A stretch of DNA of 26,014 bases from a bacterium (GTDB lineage Bacteria > Hydrogenedentota > Hydrogenedentia > Hydrogenedentiales > SLHB01): NCBI GenBank assembly GCA_024231375.1, contig JAAEQP010000743.1, positions 1 through 26,014 of the forward strand. The letters are read 5' to 3'. The stretch's first letter is position 1; each line of letters opens with the position of its first letter. The translations under genes and the position numbers were made by a program. Positions 15,202 through 22,893 of this stretch are shown piece by piece. Under the pieces are notes generated by a model that had not been told where the DNA came from, did not search any database, and saw only the letters and a program-made list of their open reading frames with translations.

Positions 15202-16464
15202 ATGGCCATGACCATCAGTCTTGCGCTCGCCATGGGGGCGGCGGCCGATTTCAACGCGCAACTCGACACGTTTCCCATCGGGTTCTGGAACTATGCGCCT
15301 ATCGAGGTGTTCGACGAGGCCAAGGTTCAGGAGTGGCAGGACGCCGGTATCACGTTGACCATGGGGCCCGAGTATGCCGCTACTCCTGAGAATATCCAAC
15401 ATATGAAGCAGATTCTGGATTGGGCTCAGGCGCGCGGCATCATGATGATCATCTGCGACCCGCGTTCGCGCGCGCGGGTTCCGTTGCCCGACGACTATGC
15501 GGAGAAGGTCGCGCAGGCCGTCGCCGATTTCGGACAGCATCCCGCCACGTTCGGATTTCACATCCTGGACGAGCCCGGGAAGGATGCCTTTGCGGCTACA
15601 TGCGAGGCCGTGCGCATCACAAAGGACGCCGCGCCGCACCTTTCGCCGTTCGTGAACCTGCTGCCGTGGTACGTGGGCGCGTCGTCGCGGGTCGGATTCG
15701 ACGACTGGGGTGAGTATTTGGACACCTTCGTCGAGAAATCCGGCGTGGACTTCCTTTGCTATGACTGCTATTCGCAGATGAATCCCGAGCAATCGGGTTG
15801 GACCATGTATTTCCGCAACCTGAACGAGTACCGCGAGTCCGCGAAGCGCAAGGGCGTCCCCTTCTGGACCACCATTCTCAGCGTGGGCCACTTCCACTAC
15901 AAATGTCCCGATGAAGACGATATTCGGTGGCAGTTCAACTCGGCTGTCGCCTACGGCGCCCAAGGCATCCTGTACTTCTTCTTCTACATGCGCCAATCCC
16001 ACGACAACTACCGTCTATCGCCCATCGACGAGTTCTGGGACCGCACCCCGGTCTTCGAATCGCTCAAGCGCACCAACAAAGGATTCGTGAAACGGTATGG
16101 CCGGCTGTTCCTCGACCTCAAGTTCGAGAAGGCCATGCAGTGGCCCGAGGCCCTGTCGGGATGCGAAGTCTTTGAACCGGACGAGTTGGTGTCCGAAATT
16201 CGTGGCGATCCCAAGTGCCCGTTGATCCTGTCGCGGTTCACTGATCCCAAGGGACGTCCGTGGATCGTGCTGGTCAACAACACCACCGACCGGACCTGCA
16301 AACCAACCCTCGTGCTCAACGGCGAGAACACGCGGGTCTTCGGCATGGATTGGTCGAACCAGGAGCACGCTGTGGGGACTGGCCAGAAGGACGGCAAGAC
16401 GACGTTGACGCACTGGCTCGCGCCCGGGCAGATGGAGGTCTACCGCATCGAACCGGGGGAGTAA
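15202..16464 (+). CDS. GH42/beta-galactosidase-like TIM-barrel protein
   Basis: 420 residues. The ATG at 15202 is chosen because AGAGGAG lies 7 bases upstream; an in-frame GTG at 15154 overlaps the preceding stop but gives a charged, non-signal extension. The short hydrophobic start AMTISLALAMGAAADF may be a signal peptide. The barrel contains FPIGFWNYAP, MMIICDPR, GFHILDEPGKDAF with Glu124 as candidate acid/base, FLCYDCYSQMN, ILYFFFYMRQ and a C-terminal beta-sandwich ending AHWL-type APGQMEVYRI. This resembles unclassified GH42-like proteins common in Bacteroidota and PVC genomes. No nucleophile Glu could be assigned confidently, so hydrolase activity is inferred only from the fold. It is co-transcribed with the GNAT gene, two bases away. 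Confidence 0.6.
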   Translation: MAMTISLALAMGAAADFNAQLDTFPIGFWNYAPIEVFDEAKVQEWQDAGITLTMGPEYAATPENIQHMKQILDWAQARGIMMIICDPRSRARVPLPDDYAEKVAQAVADFGQHPATFGFHILDEPGKDAFAATCEAVRITKDAAPHLSPFVNLLPWYVGASSRVGFDDWGEYLDTFVEKSGVDFLCYDCYSQMNPEQSGWTMYFRNLNEYRESAKRKGVPFWTTILSVGHFHYKCPDEDDIRWQFNSAVAYGAQGILYFFFYMRQSHDNYRLSPIDEFWDRTPVFESLKRTNKGFVKRYGRLFLDLKFEKAMQWPEALSGCEVFEPDELVSEIRGDPKCPLILSRFTDPKGRPWIVLVNNTTDRTCKPTLVLNGENTRVFGMDWSNQEHAVGTGQKDGKTTLTHWLAPGQMEVYRIEPGE

Positions 16465-16466
16465 GA

Positions 16467-16901
16467 ATGAACGTAACACTCCGCCAAGCCGCGCCGGGCG
16501 ACAGCGAGTTCGCCTACGAAGTGAAGAAGGCCGCGTTTCGCGAGTATGTGGAGCGGGTCTGGGGGTGGGACGAAGCCGAGCAGCGGCGGCTGCAAGCGCG
16601 ACGGTTCGACGCTCAGGACGTCCGCGTCGTCGAGTGTGAGGGCGAGGACGTGGGCATTGTGGCGCTGGTCGTGTCGTCCGAATGCGTGACTCTGAACCAA
16701 CTGTACGTGCTGCCGGGGCGTCAGGGTGAAGGCATCGGGCGGCGTTGCATGGCGATGGTCATGGAGCAAGCGCGCTGCCATAGCAAACCGGTCCGCCTGC
16801 GCGTGATGAAGGTCAACCCGAGAGCACGAGCTCTCTACCAGCGACTGGGGTTCACGACCACTGGTGAGACGGATACGCACTACGAGATGGAGGCGCGGTA
16901 A
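16467..16901 (+). CDS. GNAT-family N-acetyltransferase
   Basis: 144 residues; ATG at 16467, two bases after the preceding stop, with the ribosome site GGGGGAG inside the upstream gene. The fold follows the GNAT order: beta1 NVTLRQAAPGD, the helical FREYVERVWGWDEAEQ segment, motif A LNQLYVLPGRQGEGIGRR with the acetyl-CoA loop RQGEGIG (85-91), and motif B VNPRARALYQRLGF with the catalytic-type Tyr. The FREYVERVWGWDEAEQ stretch is typical of a small-molecule or peptide acetylating subgroup; the substrate is unknown. It appears translationally coupled to the GH42-like gene but its link to sugar metabolism is unclear. Confidence 0.85.
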   Translation: MNVTLRQAAPGDSEFAYEVKKAAFREYVERVWGWDEAEQRRLQARRFDAQDVRVVECEGEDVGIVALVVSSECVTLNQLYVLPGRQGEGIGRRCMAMVMEQARCHSKPVRLRVMKVNPRARALYQRLGFTTTGETDTHYEMEAR

Positions 16902-16972
16902 GGAGGGAACTCGTCAGCGAATGCGCGCAAGGCGTGAGGCTGCGGAACGACCCTGAGGACCGATCACCGACA

Positions 16973-17001
16973 TTGACGCGGTCCCTCCGTGTGCCTAGAA
17001 T
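16973..17001 (+). promoter_or_regulatory. Sigma70-type promoter of the second Gfo/Idh/MocA gene
   Basis: TTGACG (16973-16978; 5/6), a 17-base spacer, and TAGAAT (16996-17001; 5/6). The start near 17008 leaves a leader of about 56 bases before the ATG at 17064. Confidence 0.65.
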
Positions 17002-17063
17002 GGTTGAGCCCTGTGCAGAGTGCGTCTGTGCGAGGACCGGAACGTTTGAAACCTAAGGGGGCT

Positions 17064-18449
17064 ATGCAACCGATGAAGAAGCGCAGCGAAGACACCACAA
17101 GCACGTCGGCGAAACCGCGCGCCGTTCCCCGGCGCGGTTTTCTGAAATCCGCCGCTGCCACAGGCGCGGGCCTGTTGGTTCTGCGAAGCGGCACGCGGGC
17201 CGGGGCGCAGGCGCCGAGCAACAAACTGAACGTGGCCATCATCGGCGCGCATGGCCGGGCTTCCGCGCATTACGACGCCATCTCCAGCGAGAACGTGGTG
17301 GCCTTGTGCGACGTGGACGAGAACAATCTGGCCCTCGCCGCCGAGCGATTCCCGAAGGCGAAACACTACGTCGACTGGCGCAAATGTGTCGAACACAAGA
17401 ACCTGGACGCCGTTCTCTGCTGCACGACAGACCACACCCACGCGTTCGTGGCCACCTGGGCCATGAATCGGGGGCTTCACGTGTATTGCGAGAAGCCGCT
17501 GGCCAACAGCGTGGAAGAGGCCCGGATGGTGCGCGCCACGTATCTGAAGAACAAGCACAAGCTCGCGACGCAGTGCGGCATGCAGCGTCACGCCATCGAG
17601 AACTTCAACCGCGTGCGCGAGTTGATTCTGGACGGAGTCGTCGGTGAAGTGCAGGACGTGCGCGCATGGGGCAACCGCCAGCTTCCGAAACCGGGGTATC
17701 TGCCTGCGGAAGGCACGCCCCCGAAGACGCTCAATTACGACCTATGGATCGGCCCGTCCCCGATGCATCCCTACAACCCGGGGTATTTCGCGGGGAAACC
17801 CGGCGCCAACTGCCTGTCGTGGAACATGTACTGGGACTTCGGTAGTGGCCAGGTGGGCGACATGGGCAGTCACACCATGGACCTCGTGTGGAACGCCATC
17901 GACGCGGGACTGCCTACGTCGGCCGAGGCCACGGGCGATGCCTTCAACCCCGATGTGACGCCCGTGAAGCTGGCGGCCACGTTTGAACATCCCGCCAACG
18001 ACTGGCGCGGCCCGGTCCGTGTAACCTGGCACCAAGGCGGCGACATGCCGACCTCGCCGCGCTCCTACATCGACCTGAACAAGATTGGCCACGGGGCACT
18101 GTTCACAGGAACCAAGGGGACGCTCATCTGCGATTTTGGCAGTCGCATTATCGTGCCGTCCGGCTCCGATGCCGACATGACCTACTACAACCCGCGCCCC
18201 AAGGACTATGTGCTTGAGCCGCTGGGCCATTTCCAGCATGAATGGACCAATGCCTGCAAGGGCGATCTGAAGACGACATGCAACTTCGACTACAGCGGCA
18301 CCATGATCGAACAGTTGCTCCTGGGTCTCGTCGCGTATCGCGTGGGCGAGAAGATCGAGTACGACGGCGAGGCGGGCCAGACGAACAACAAGGAAGCCAA
18401 TGCCCTGCTCGCCCGGAAGTACCGGAAGGGATGGACCCTCAACGGCTGA
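17064..18449 (+). CDS. Second Tat-exported Gfo/Idh/MocA-family oxidoreductase
   Basis: 461 residues; ATG at 17064 after AAGGGG, with an ATG at 17073 as alternative. After a long charged n-region the Tat motif [19 protein letters not shown] has Arg23-Arg24. The Rossmann loop is [13 protein letters not shown], followed by CDVDENN; catalytic Lys144 lies in YCEKPLA (141-147). The C-terminal domain includes [21 protein letters not shown], typical of the exported planctomycete-type subgroup. It shares fold and export route with the protein at 10912 but is clearly divergent (EKP against QKP, different active-site helix), so it probably acts on a different sugar. It is transcribed alone from its own promoter and ends at the hairpin terminator 18478-18507. 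Confidence 0.85.
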   Translation: MQPMKKRSEDTTSTSAKPRAVPRRGFLKSAAATGAGLLVLRSGTRAGAQAPSNKLNVAIIGAHGRASAHYDAISSENVVALCDVDENNLALAAERFPKAKHYVDWRKCVEHKNLDAVLCCTTDHTHAFVATWAMNRGLHVYCEKPLANSVEEARMVRATYLKNKHKLATQCGMQRHAIENFNRVRELILDGVVGEVQDVRAWGNRQLPKPGYLPAEGTPPKTLNYDLWIGPSPMHPYNPGYFAGKPGANCLSWNMYWDFGSGQVGDMGSHTMDLVWNAIDAGLPTSAEATGDAFNPDVTPVKLAATFEHPANDWRGPVRVTWHQGGDMPTSPRSYIDLNKIGHGALFTGTKGTLICDFGSRIIVPSGSDADMTYYNPRPKDYVLEPLGHFQHEWTNACKGDLKTTCNFDYSGTMIEQLLLGLVAYRVGEKIEYDGEAGQTNNKEANALLARKYRKGWTLNG

Positions 18450-18477
18450 CGAGACGCCTGTTAGTGAACACGACGAC

Positions 18478-18507
18478 GGGGCCCATCGGTTCGATGGGTC
18501 CTGTTTT
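18478..18507 (+). terminator. Intrinsic terminator after the second Gfo/Idh/MocA gene
   Basis: GGGCCCATCG (18479-18488) pairs with CGATGGGTCC (18492-18501), 10 bp with one G-U pair and a tight loop, followed by TGTTTT. The opposite strand lacks a T-run after the hairpin, so it serves the plus-strand gene only and not the convergent HEAT gene. Confidence 0.75.
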
Positions 18508-18528
18508 GCGTTCCGGATGCACTTCGCC

Positions 18529-19575
18529 CTATTCCCTGCCTTCGCTGAGGTCGACCGCTTGTGGCTGAATCGTGGAAGGGGCCAACCCGCGGGCCTGCAA
18601 TTGTCGAAGGTACCAGTCGCTCCAGCGGTCGGGTTTGTCGCCGAAGTCCAGCCCTGTGAGTTGCTTTAGCGATTCAGCAGCCTTGTCGGCAACACCTCGG
18701 TGCTGGCGCATGGCTTCGATCAGCACGGGCACGCTCGACGCGCCGCCAACGATACCCAGTAGTCGCACGGCCTCTCCGCGCACGGCGATGTCCGGTTCGT
18801 TTGGCGAGGCCACGACCAGTTCAAGGGCTTTGCGTGCCACCGACCCACCAGCCCGTCCCAAGGCCGACACCGCCGCGAGGCGTACCTCGGATTCGGGGTG
18901 TCCGGCCAGTTCGGCGACGTCGCGGAGAGCGGCCGGATCGTTGAGCGCGGCAAGTGCTTGGGCGCAGTAGCCCGACACCCCCGGAACGCCGCTCCAGGCG
19001 AGCTCTCTGAGCGGCTGCATGGCCCTCCGGCTGTGCATCGTACCCAGAGAATAGGCAGCCAGCATGCGGCGCCACGGGTCGGCCTTCTTCTCGGACAGGA
19101 TGTCGATCATGCGTGTCTCTATGGGCTTTCGGAGCCTGGGAAGAGCACTGGCTATCCCCTTCCACAGGTCTGCCCGCCCCGAGGCGAGTCCATCGAGCAT
19201 CCGCCGCGCCAGGAGGTCAGGATCCTGCGCCAGGAGTGTGCGCACAGCGGCATCGCACACCCCGCGATCCGGGTCCCCGAGACAGACCAGACAGATGTCC
19301 ACGGTTTTCTGGGATTTCGTAGCCTCCAATCCTTCGACGGCGTCCTGCCGGACCCTCGGGTTGGGGGACTGGATCATGGCTGCGAGCACGGGATCCGCCG
19401 ACGCGCGGTGAGATACGAAGGCCTGCTTGTCGGGGGGATGGTAGACCCACTCGGGCGCGGTCCGCTTGTCCGCCTCTGCGGGTGATGGAACCGCGGCGAT
19501 AGGGGGCGTTTCTGAAGGCGGGTTTTGGGTGTTGGTGGGGAGTGCGCATAGGCCGAGTATCAGTAGTAGATGCAT
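18529..19575 (-). CDS. Exported HEAT-repeat protein
   Basis: 348 residues from the ATG at 19575 (AGGGAG 10 bases upstream); a longer upstream frame is not supported by a ribosome site. The first ~15 residues (MHLLLILGLCALPT) form a signal sequence. The Cys is in a lipobox-like place but the preceding Leu is unusual, so lipidation is doubtful. A Pro-rich linker is followed from about residue 60 by tandem HEAT/PBS-lyase-like helical pairs: PNPRVRQDAVEGLEATKS, PDRGVCDAAVRTLLAQDP, DPWRRMLAAYSLGTMHS, HPESEVRLAAVSALGRAGG and PDIAVRGEAVRLLGIVGG. The C-terminal KPDRWSDWYLRQL motif is common in periplasmic PVC HEAT proteins. Role: protein-protein scaffold, partner unknown. The strong promoter at 19625-19653 drives it. 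Confidence 0.75.
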   Translation of the reverse strand: MHLLLILGLCALPTNTQNPPSETPPIAAVPSPAEADKRTAPEWVYHPPDKQAFVSHRASADPVLAAMIQSPNPRVRQDAVEGLEATKSQKTVDICLVCLGDPDRGVCDAAVRTLLAQDPDLLARRMLDGLASGRADLWKGIASALPRLRKPIETRMIDILSEKKADPWRRMLAAYSLGTMHSRRAMQPLRELAWSGVPGVSGYCAQALAALNDPAALRDVAELAGHPESEVRLAAVSALGRAGGSVARKALELVVASPNEPDIAVRGEAVRLLGIVGGASSVPVLIEAMRQHRGVADKAAESLKQLTGLDFGDKPDRWSDWYLRQLQARGLAPSTIQPQAVDLSEGRE

Positions 19576-19624
19576 TGGGCGCGGGCTCCCTGAGTAGCCT
19601 GAATGGAAATGTCTAACCAACATT

Positions 19625-19653
19625 ATTTTATAGACTTACGTCCCATTCGTCAA
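19625..19653 (-). promoter_or_regulatory. Sigma70-type promoter of the HEAT-repeat gene
   Basis: On the minus strand TTGACG (19653-19648; 5/6), a 17-base spacer, then TAAAAT (19630-19625; 5/6). Transcription would begin near 19618, giving a leader of about 43 bases. It lies back to back with the plus-strand elements that start at 19661. Confidence 0.65.
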
Positions 19654-19660
19654 TTTCGAT

Positions 19661-19689
19661 TTGCGCTTTCGAGCGTTTTGGAATATGAT
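19661..19689 (+). promoter_or_regulatory. Candidate promoter of the predicted small RNA
   Basis: TTGCGC (19661-19666; 3/6), a 17-base spacer, TATGAT (19684-19689; 5/6). It points toward the structured segment ending at 19838. The weak -35 makes this tentative. Confidence 0.4.
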
Positions 19690-19695
19690 TTAGAT

Positions 19696-19838
19696 AGAGG
19701 ATGTTTACTCTAACGGCTCATTGGGGAGCCCTTCCCCCAGGTATCCCCTTTAGGCCACAGTCAGAAATGACTGGTTCCCACCACCGGCGAGTGCGCCTAC
19801 GGCAGTTCCCCCGCTGCCCGCACTCGCCTCTTCTTTTT
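19696..19838 (+). ncRNA. Candidate structured small RNA or terminated leader
   Basis: About 143 nt between a promoter candidate and an intrinsic terminator, with no credible protein. Visible helices are GGCTC/GAGCC (19715-19719 with 19726-19730) and a perfect 6-bp hairpin CAGTCA-GAAA-TGACTG (19758-19773) capped by a GNRA tetraloop. They are followed by the terminator stem at 19786-19828. The segments between helices are C-rich (19731-19738, 19745-19749 and 19777-19785). That is a pattern seen in small RNAs that pair with Shine-Dalgarno sequences, so a trans-acting regulator is one possibility. It does not match the conserved cores of tmRNA, RNase P, SRP RNA or a riboswitch that I can recall. 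A second promoter lies downstream, so the unit is separable from the next gene. Confidence 0.4.
19786..19838 (+). terminator. Strong intrinsic terminator upstream of the isomerase-like gene
   Basis: GGCGAGTGCG (19786-19795) and CGCACTCGCC (19819-19828) form a perfect 10-bp stem. An inner GGCAG/CTGCC helix (19801-19805 with 19814-19818) sits inside it. TCTTCTTTTT follows at once (19829-19838). It ends transcription arriving from the left 112 bases before the consensus promoter. Confidence 0.8.
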
Positions 19839-19949
19839 GTGGTTTTCCGGTCCGTGCTTGCGGGCCGATTCAGCCCGATTTCGACGCCTCGTCAAAGCTT
19901 TAACTCCTTATTTTGTAACAGGTTAACTTCTTTCTCCCTATCTCCCGTG

Positions 19950-19978
19950 TTGACAAGAGAGATCCGAATCACTATAAT
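19950..19978 (+). promoter_or_regulatory. Perfect-consensus sigma70 promoter
   Basis: TTGACA (19950-19955), exactly 17 bases, TATAAT (19973-19978): 12/12 matches at optimal spacing. An AT-rich block precedes it, and a small dyad TAACAGGTTA (19916-19925) lies 25 bases upstream of the -35 and may be an operator or activator site. Start expected near 19985. Confidence 0.85.
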
Positions 19979-19984
19979 GACGCG

Positions 19985-20144
19985 TTGCGCGCCATTAGCT
20001 CAGAACGAGATAACGCGCGCACTCGCAGGAGCGAAGGCATCGCATTCACGTTGTTTGTGCGTCGTGCAGTTCGCGCAATGTGGGGAAATCGAGCGCTCAC
20101 ATGGATGGTGCGCCTCATACCCGAATCCCCGACAGGAGATAACA
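19985..20144 (+). other. Long 5' leader of the isomerase-like gene with alternative pairings
   Basis: The predicted transcript begins about 160 nt before the ATG at 20145. TGCGCGC at its very 5' end (19986-19992) can pair with GCGCGCA (20015-20021). TTGCGCG (19985-19991) can instead pair perfectly with CGCGCAA (20072-20078). The two helices exclude each other. No known riboswitch core was recognised and no T-run terminator follows, so any switching would act on stability or translation (inference). Confidence 0.4.
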
Positions 20145-21125
20145 ATGACCCTGAAGATTTCCGCGGCCTTGGGGGTATTCTCAGGCTCGCCCGACCGCTA
20201 TTGTCCGCAAGGTTACAGGGAACCGCTTCGCTTGCAGGAGCGAGTGGCCACCGTATCCAAGATCAAGGGGATCAAGGCGGTCGAGATTGCCCAGACCGAT
20301 GTGACCCCGGAAGTTCCCGTCAAAGAGCTTAAGCGTATGCTGAAGGACTACTCGCTGGCCTGTTCGGGCGTATCGGCGAATCTAGCCCACGACCGGCGGT
20401 TTGCGCTTGGCGCGTTCGGTCATCAGCATCCGAAGACCCGCAATGCGGCCATCGACGAAGGCCGCAAGGCCGTGGACATTGCGCGGGCTCTCGGCGCGTC
20501 GGAAATAACGCTGCGCCTCTACACGGACGGGTTCGACTATCCGTTCCAGATTGACTACGCCGCGCACTGGAACACGCTGATTTCCTCGATCAAGACCATC
20601 GCCAAGTACGCGTCGCCCGACGTGAACGTGGCCATCGCGTACAAGTGCCGCGAGCCGAGGAAATGCCTGACGGTAGCCACGGTGGGCAAAGCCTTGTCGC
20701 TGTGCCAGGAAATCGCGATGAAGAACGTGGGCGTGGCCATGAACTTCGCCCACGCCATGATGGCCGGCGAGAACCCGGCCGAATCCATCGCGTTCCTCGC
20801 CCGTTCCAACAAGTTGTTCCAGATGTACATCACCGAATCGTACCGTCTGTGGGACGATATGCTGATTCCGGGCACCGTTCACACGTGGGAACTGATGGAA
20901 GCCTTGCTGTACCTCAAACTCACGAAATACAAAGGTTTCTTGACGTTGGATATGCTGCCTCAACGGATTGACCCGTCCCAGGCGTGTCAGATCGCCACGG
21001 GCAATCTCGCCATATTCTGGAAGAAGCTCGATAAGCTCGACACGAGCGATCTGCGCAAGGCTCAGAAGACCCTCGACGCCGTCGAGAGCCAGAAGCTGGT
21101 GCGACGGGTTATGCTGCAGGGGTGA
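20145..21125 (+). CDS. Xylose isomerase-like TIM-barrel protein (sugar phosphate isomerase/epimerase superfamily) with altered metal site
   Basis: 326 residues. The ATG at 20145 has AGGAG (20134-20138) 6 bases upstream. The frame is open back to 19701, but that stretch contains the terminator and promoter and has no homology. The AP-endonuclease-2/xylose isomerase barrel is recognisable: KIKGIKAVEIAQ, VGKALSLCQEI, FAHAMMAGENPAESI, YRLWDDMLIPGTVHTWE and GFLTLDMLPQR. Several positions that bind metal in xylose isomerase differ. AIAYKCREP has Ala165 where Glu is usual, NFAH has Asn200 in place of Asp/Glu, and WDDML has Met239 for the third Asp. His203, Asp237 and Asp269 remain. It may use a different metal arrangement or be non-catalytic. 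It has a very strong promoter and long leader, and is monocistronic or read into hflX 22 bases downstream. Confidence 0.7.
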   Translation: MTLKISAALGVFSGSPDRYCPQGYREPLRLQERVATVSKIKGIKAVEIAQTDVTPEVPVKELKRMLKDYSLACSGVSANLAHDRRFALGAFGHQHPKTRNAAIDEGRKAVDIARALGASEITLRLYTDGFDYPFQIDYAAHWNTLISSIKTIAKYASPDVNVAIAYKCREPRKCLTVATVGKALSLCQEIAMKNVGVAMNFAHAMMAGENPAESIAFLARSNKLFQMYITESYRLWDDMLIPGTVHTWELMEALLYLKLTKYKGFLTLDMLPQRIDPSQACQIATGNLAIFWKKLDKLDTSDLRKAQKTLDAVESQKLVRRVMLQG

Positions 21126-21147
21126 TGTCGGGTCATGACCTACGGGT

Positions 21148-22893
21148 TTGCGCGGGCGATCAGAGCAGAACTGGCGGCGGTCCCTTTCGGGGTCGCGCGC
21201 CCTTGCCGAGGATGACATCATCCGTATAGTCGGCAACACCCACGGACTCAAAGCGTCTCCATTGCGCCGACTCGACCGGCTGGCGCGCCGGAAGAGTCCC
21301 CCCGAGTACGTTGTCAGTCCTGACCTGGCCCGGACCCTCACCGAGGCATCCCATGAGATCCAGCGGCAGGTTGGGGTGCTCATCGACCGGCGCGGACACA
21401 TCCGCGTGGTCATGGTCGGCGACGCACGATCCGTGTTTATTCCCGACCTGTCAGCCTATCGCCAAGGCGGCGACCGGTTGAACGGCCTGCGCTTGGTCCA
21501 CACCCATCTGAAGCCGGAGGGTCTGACGGACGACGACCTGACCGACCTTGCGCTTCTACGGCTGGACCTCGTCGTAGCCATCGAAGTCGGCGAGGAAGGG
21601 CTCCCCGGACCCGTACACCTGGGTCATCTCCTGCCCGACAACGAAGCCGGGCAGTCTTGGGAACTCCTGCCACCGCGATCCGTTCACGATCTCGAAGCTG
21701 ATTTCCTGGACATGATCGACGCCTTGGAAGACGAGTTTGCCCGCCTACGGCGGCCACGCCGCGCCGGTGACAACCGCGACCGCGCCATCCTGGTCCATGT
21801 GTCGAATGTGCCTCGGACCATCGCGGAAGATTCGCTCGCCGAGTTGGGCGAGTTGTCCCGAAGCGCCGGCATCGCCGTAGTGCATGATATCGTCCAGCGC
21901 CGCCCCATCGACCCCAAATTCGTGTTGGGTCGAGGTCGACTGAAGCACACGGTCATCAAGGCCATGCAGTTGGGCGCGGAGGTGTTGGTGTTCGACCTGA
22001 ACCTGACGCCCGCGCAGGTGAAGGCCGTCACCGACTACACGGATCTCAAGATTCTCGACCGTACGCAAGTCATCCTCGATATCTTCGCGCAGCATGCCAA
22101 GACGCGTGAAGGCAAGATTCAGGTGGAGTTGGCGCAGCTTCGGTACATGTTGCCCCGGCTCGGGGCCAAGGCCAGCGCCTTTTCGCGATTGACGGGTGGC
22201 ATCGGCGGCCGCGGTCCCGGCGAAACGAAGCTGGAGATCGACCGGCGCCGCGCCCAAGACCGAATCGCGCAGCTTGACCGCGAGGTGAGCAAGTTGGGCG
22301 ATCGGCGGCGTCTGCGGCGGTCCAAGCGCACCAAGGGCGGATTGCCCGTCGTGTCGGTGGTGGGCTACACAAACGCGGGCAAATCGACCCTGCTGAACCG
22401 TCTCACGCAGAGCAACGTGATTGCGGAGGACGCCCTGTTCGCCACGTTGAGTCCTGTGTCTAGAAGGTTGCGATTTCCACGGGAACGTGAGATTATCGTG
22501 ACCGACACGGTTGGATTCATCCGGAATCTTCCCAAGGAATTGACCGCGGCGTTCCGCACGACCTTGGAAGAGTTGGATGAAGCCGATCTGTTGGTGCATG
22601 TGCTTGACGCATCCAGCCCCACGGTGGAAGAACAATGCCAGGTGGTGCGCGACCTCCTGGAGGAACTGGGGTTGGGCGGGAAGCCCGTGTTGGTAGTGCT
22701 CAACAAGATGGATCGTTGCTCGGACGACTTGGTTCGCGGCCTGAAGATGCAATATGACGGTGTTGCGATATCGGCCTTGGACCACGCGACGTTCGGGCCG
22801 CTGATGGACGCTATGGAGCAACGGTTGTGGCGACCGGAACCGGAGAGGCATTCGGAAGACCCGTCGCCGCTGGAAGGAACCAACGTACCGTGA
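21148..22893 (+). CDS. hflX: GTPase HflX, long form
   Basis: 581 residues. The frame is closed upstream by a TGA at 21136 and offers only TTG 21148 as a reasonable start; no strong ribosome site is visible, so the exact start is uncertain. The first ~200 residues are the extended domain of long HflX proteins (IVGNTHGLKASPLRRLDRL, RQVGVLIDRRG, GLRLVHTHL, LTDLALLRLDL). Next comes the HflX domain with the signature GGIGGRGPGETKLE (350-363), then the GTPase: G1 GYTNAGKST (406-414), G3 DTVGF (453-457), G4 NKMD (519-522) and an SAL G5. HflX binds the 50S subunit and rescues or splits stalled ribosomes, mainly after heat or antibiotic stress. The downstream TPR gene overlaps its stop codon. Confidence 0.92.
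   Translation: MRGRSEQNWRRSLSGSRALAEDDIIRIVGNTHGLKASPLRRLDRLARRKSPPEYVVSPDLARTLTEASHEIQRQVGVLIDRRGHIRVVMVGDARSVFIPDLSAYRQGGDRLNGLRLVHTHLKPEGLTDDDLTDLALLRLDLVVAIEVGEEGLPGPVHLGHLLPDNEAGQSWELLPPRSVHDLEADFLDMIDALEDEFARLRRPRRAGDNRDRAILVHVSNVPRTIAEDSLAELGELSRSAGIAVVHDIVQRRPIDPKFVLGRGRLKHTVIKAMQLGAEVLVFDLNLTPAQVKAVTDYTDLKILDRTQVILDIFAQHAKTREGKIQVELAQLRYMLPRLGAKASAFSRLTGGIGGRGPGETKLEIDRRRAQDRIAQLDREVSKLGDRRRLRRSKRTKGGLPVVSVVGYTNAGKSTLLNRLTQSNVIAEDALFATLSPVSRRLRFPREREIIVTDTVGFIRNLPKELTAAFRTTLEELDEADLLVHVLDASSPTVEEQCQVVRDLLEELGLGGKPVLVVLNKMDRCSDDLVRGLKMQYDGVAISALDHATFGPLMDAMEQRLWRPEPERHSEDPSPLEGTNVP

Noticed and set aside
19988..20030. tRNA-like start (GCGCCATTAGCTCAG)
   Set aside because: No T-arm GTTCGAAT-type box or matching acceptor stem follows within tRNA distance.
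19701..20144. In-frame extension of the isomerase-like gene back to an ATG at 19701 (148 extra codons)
   Set aside because: The stretch contains an intrinsic terminator and a perfect promoter. Its translation is rich in Arg, Ser and Pro with no homology, and the ATG at 20145 has its own ribosome site.
20382..21413. Minus-strand open frame opposite the isomerase-like gene
   Set aside because: Overlaps two real genes and has no recognisable motif or start context.
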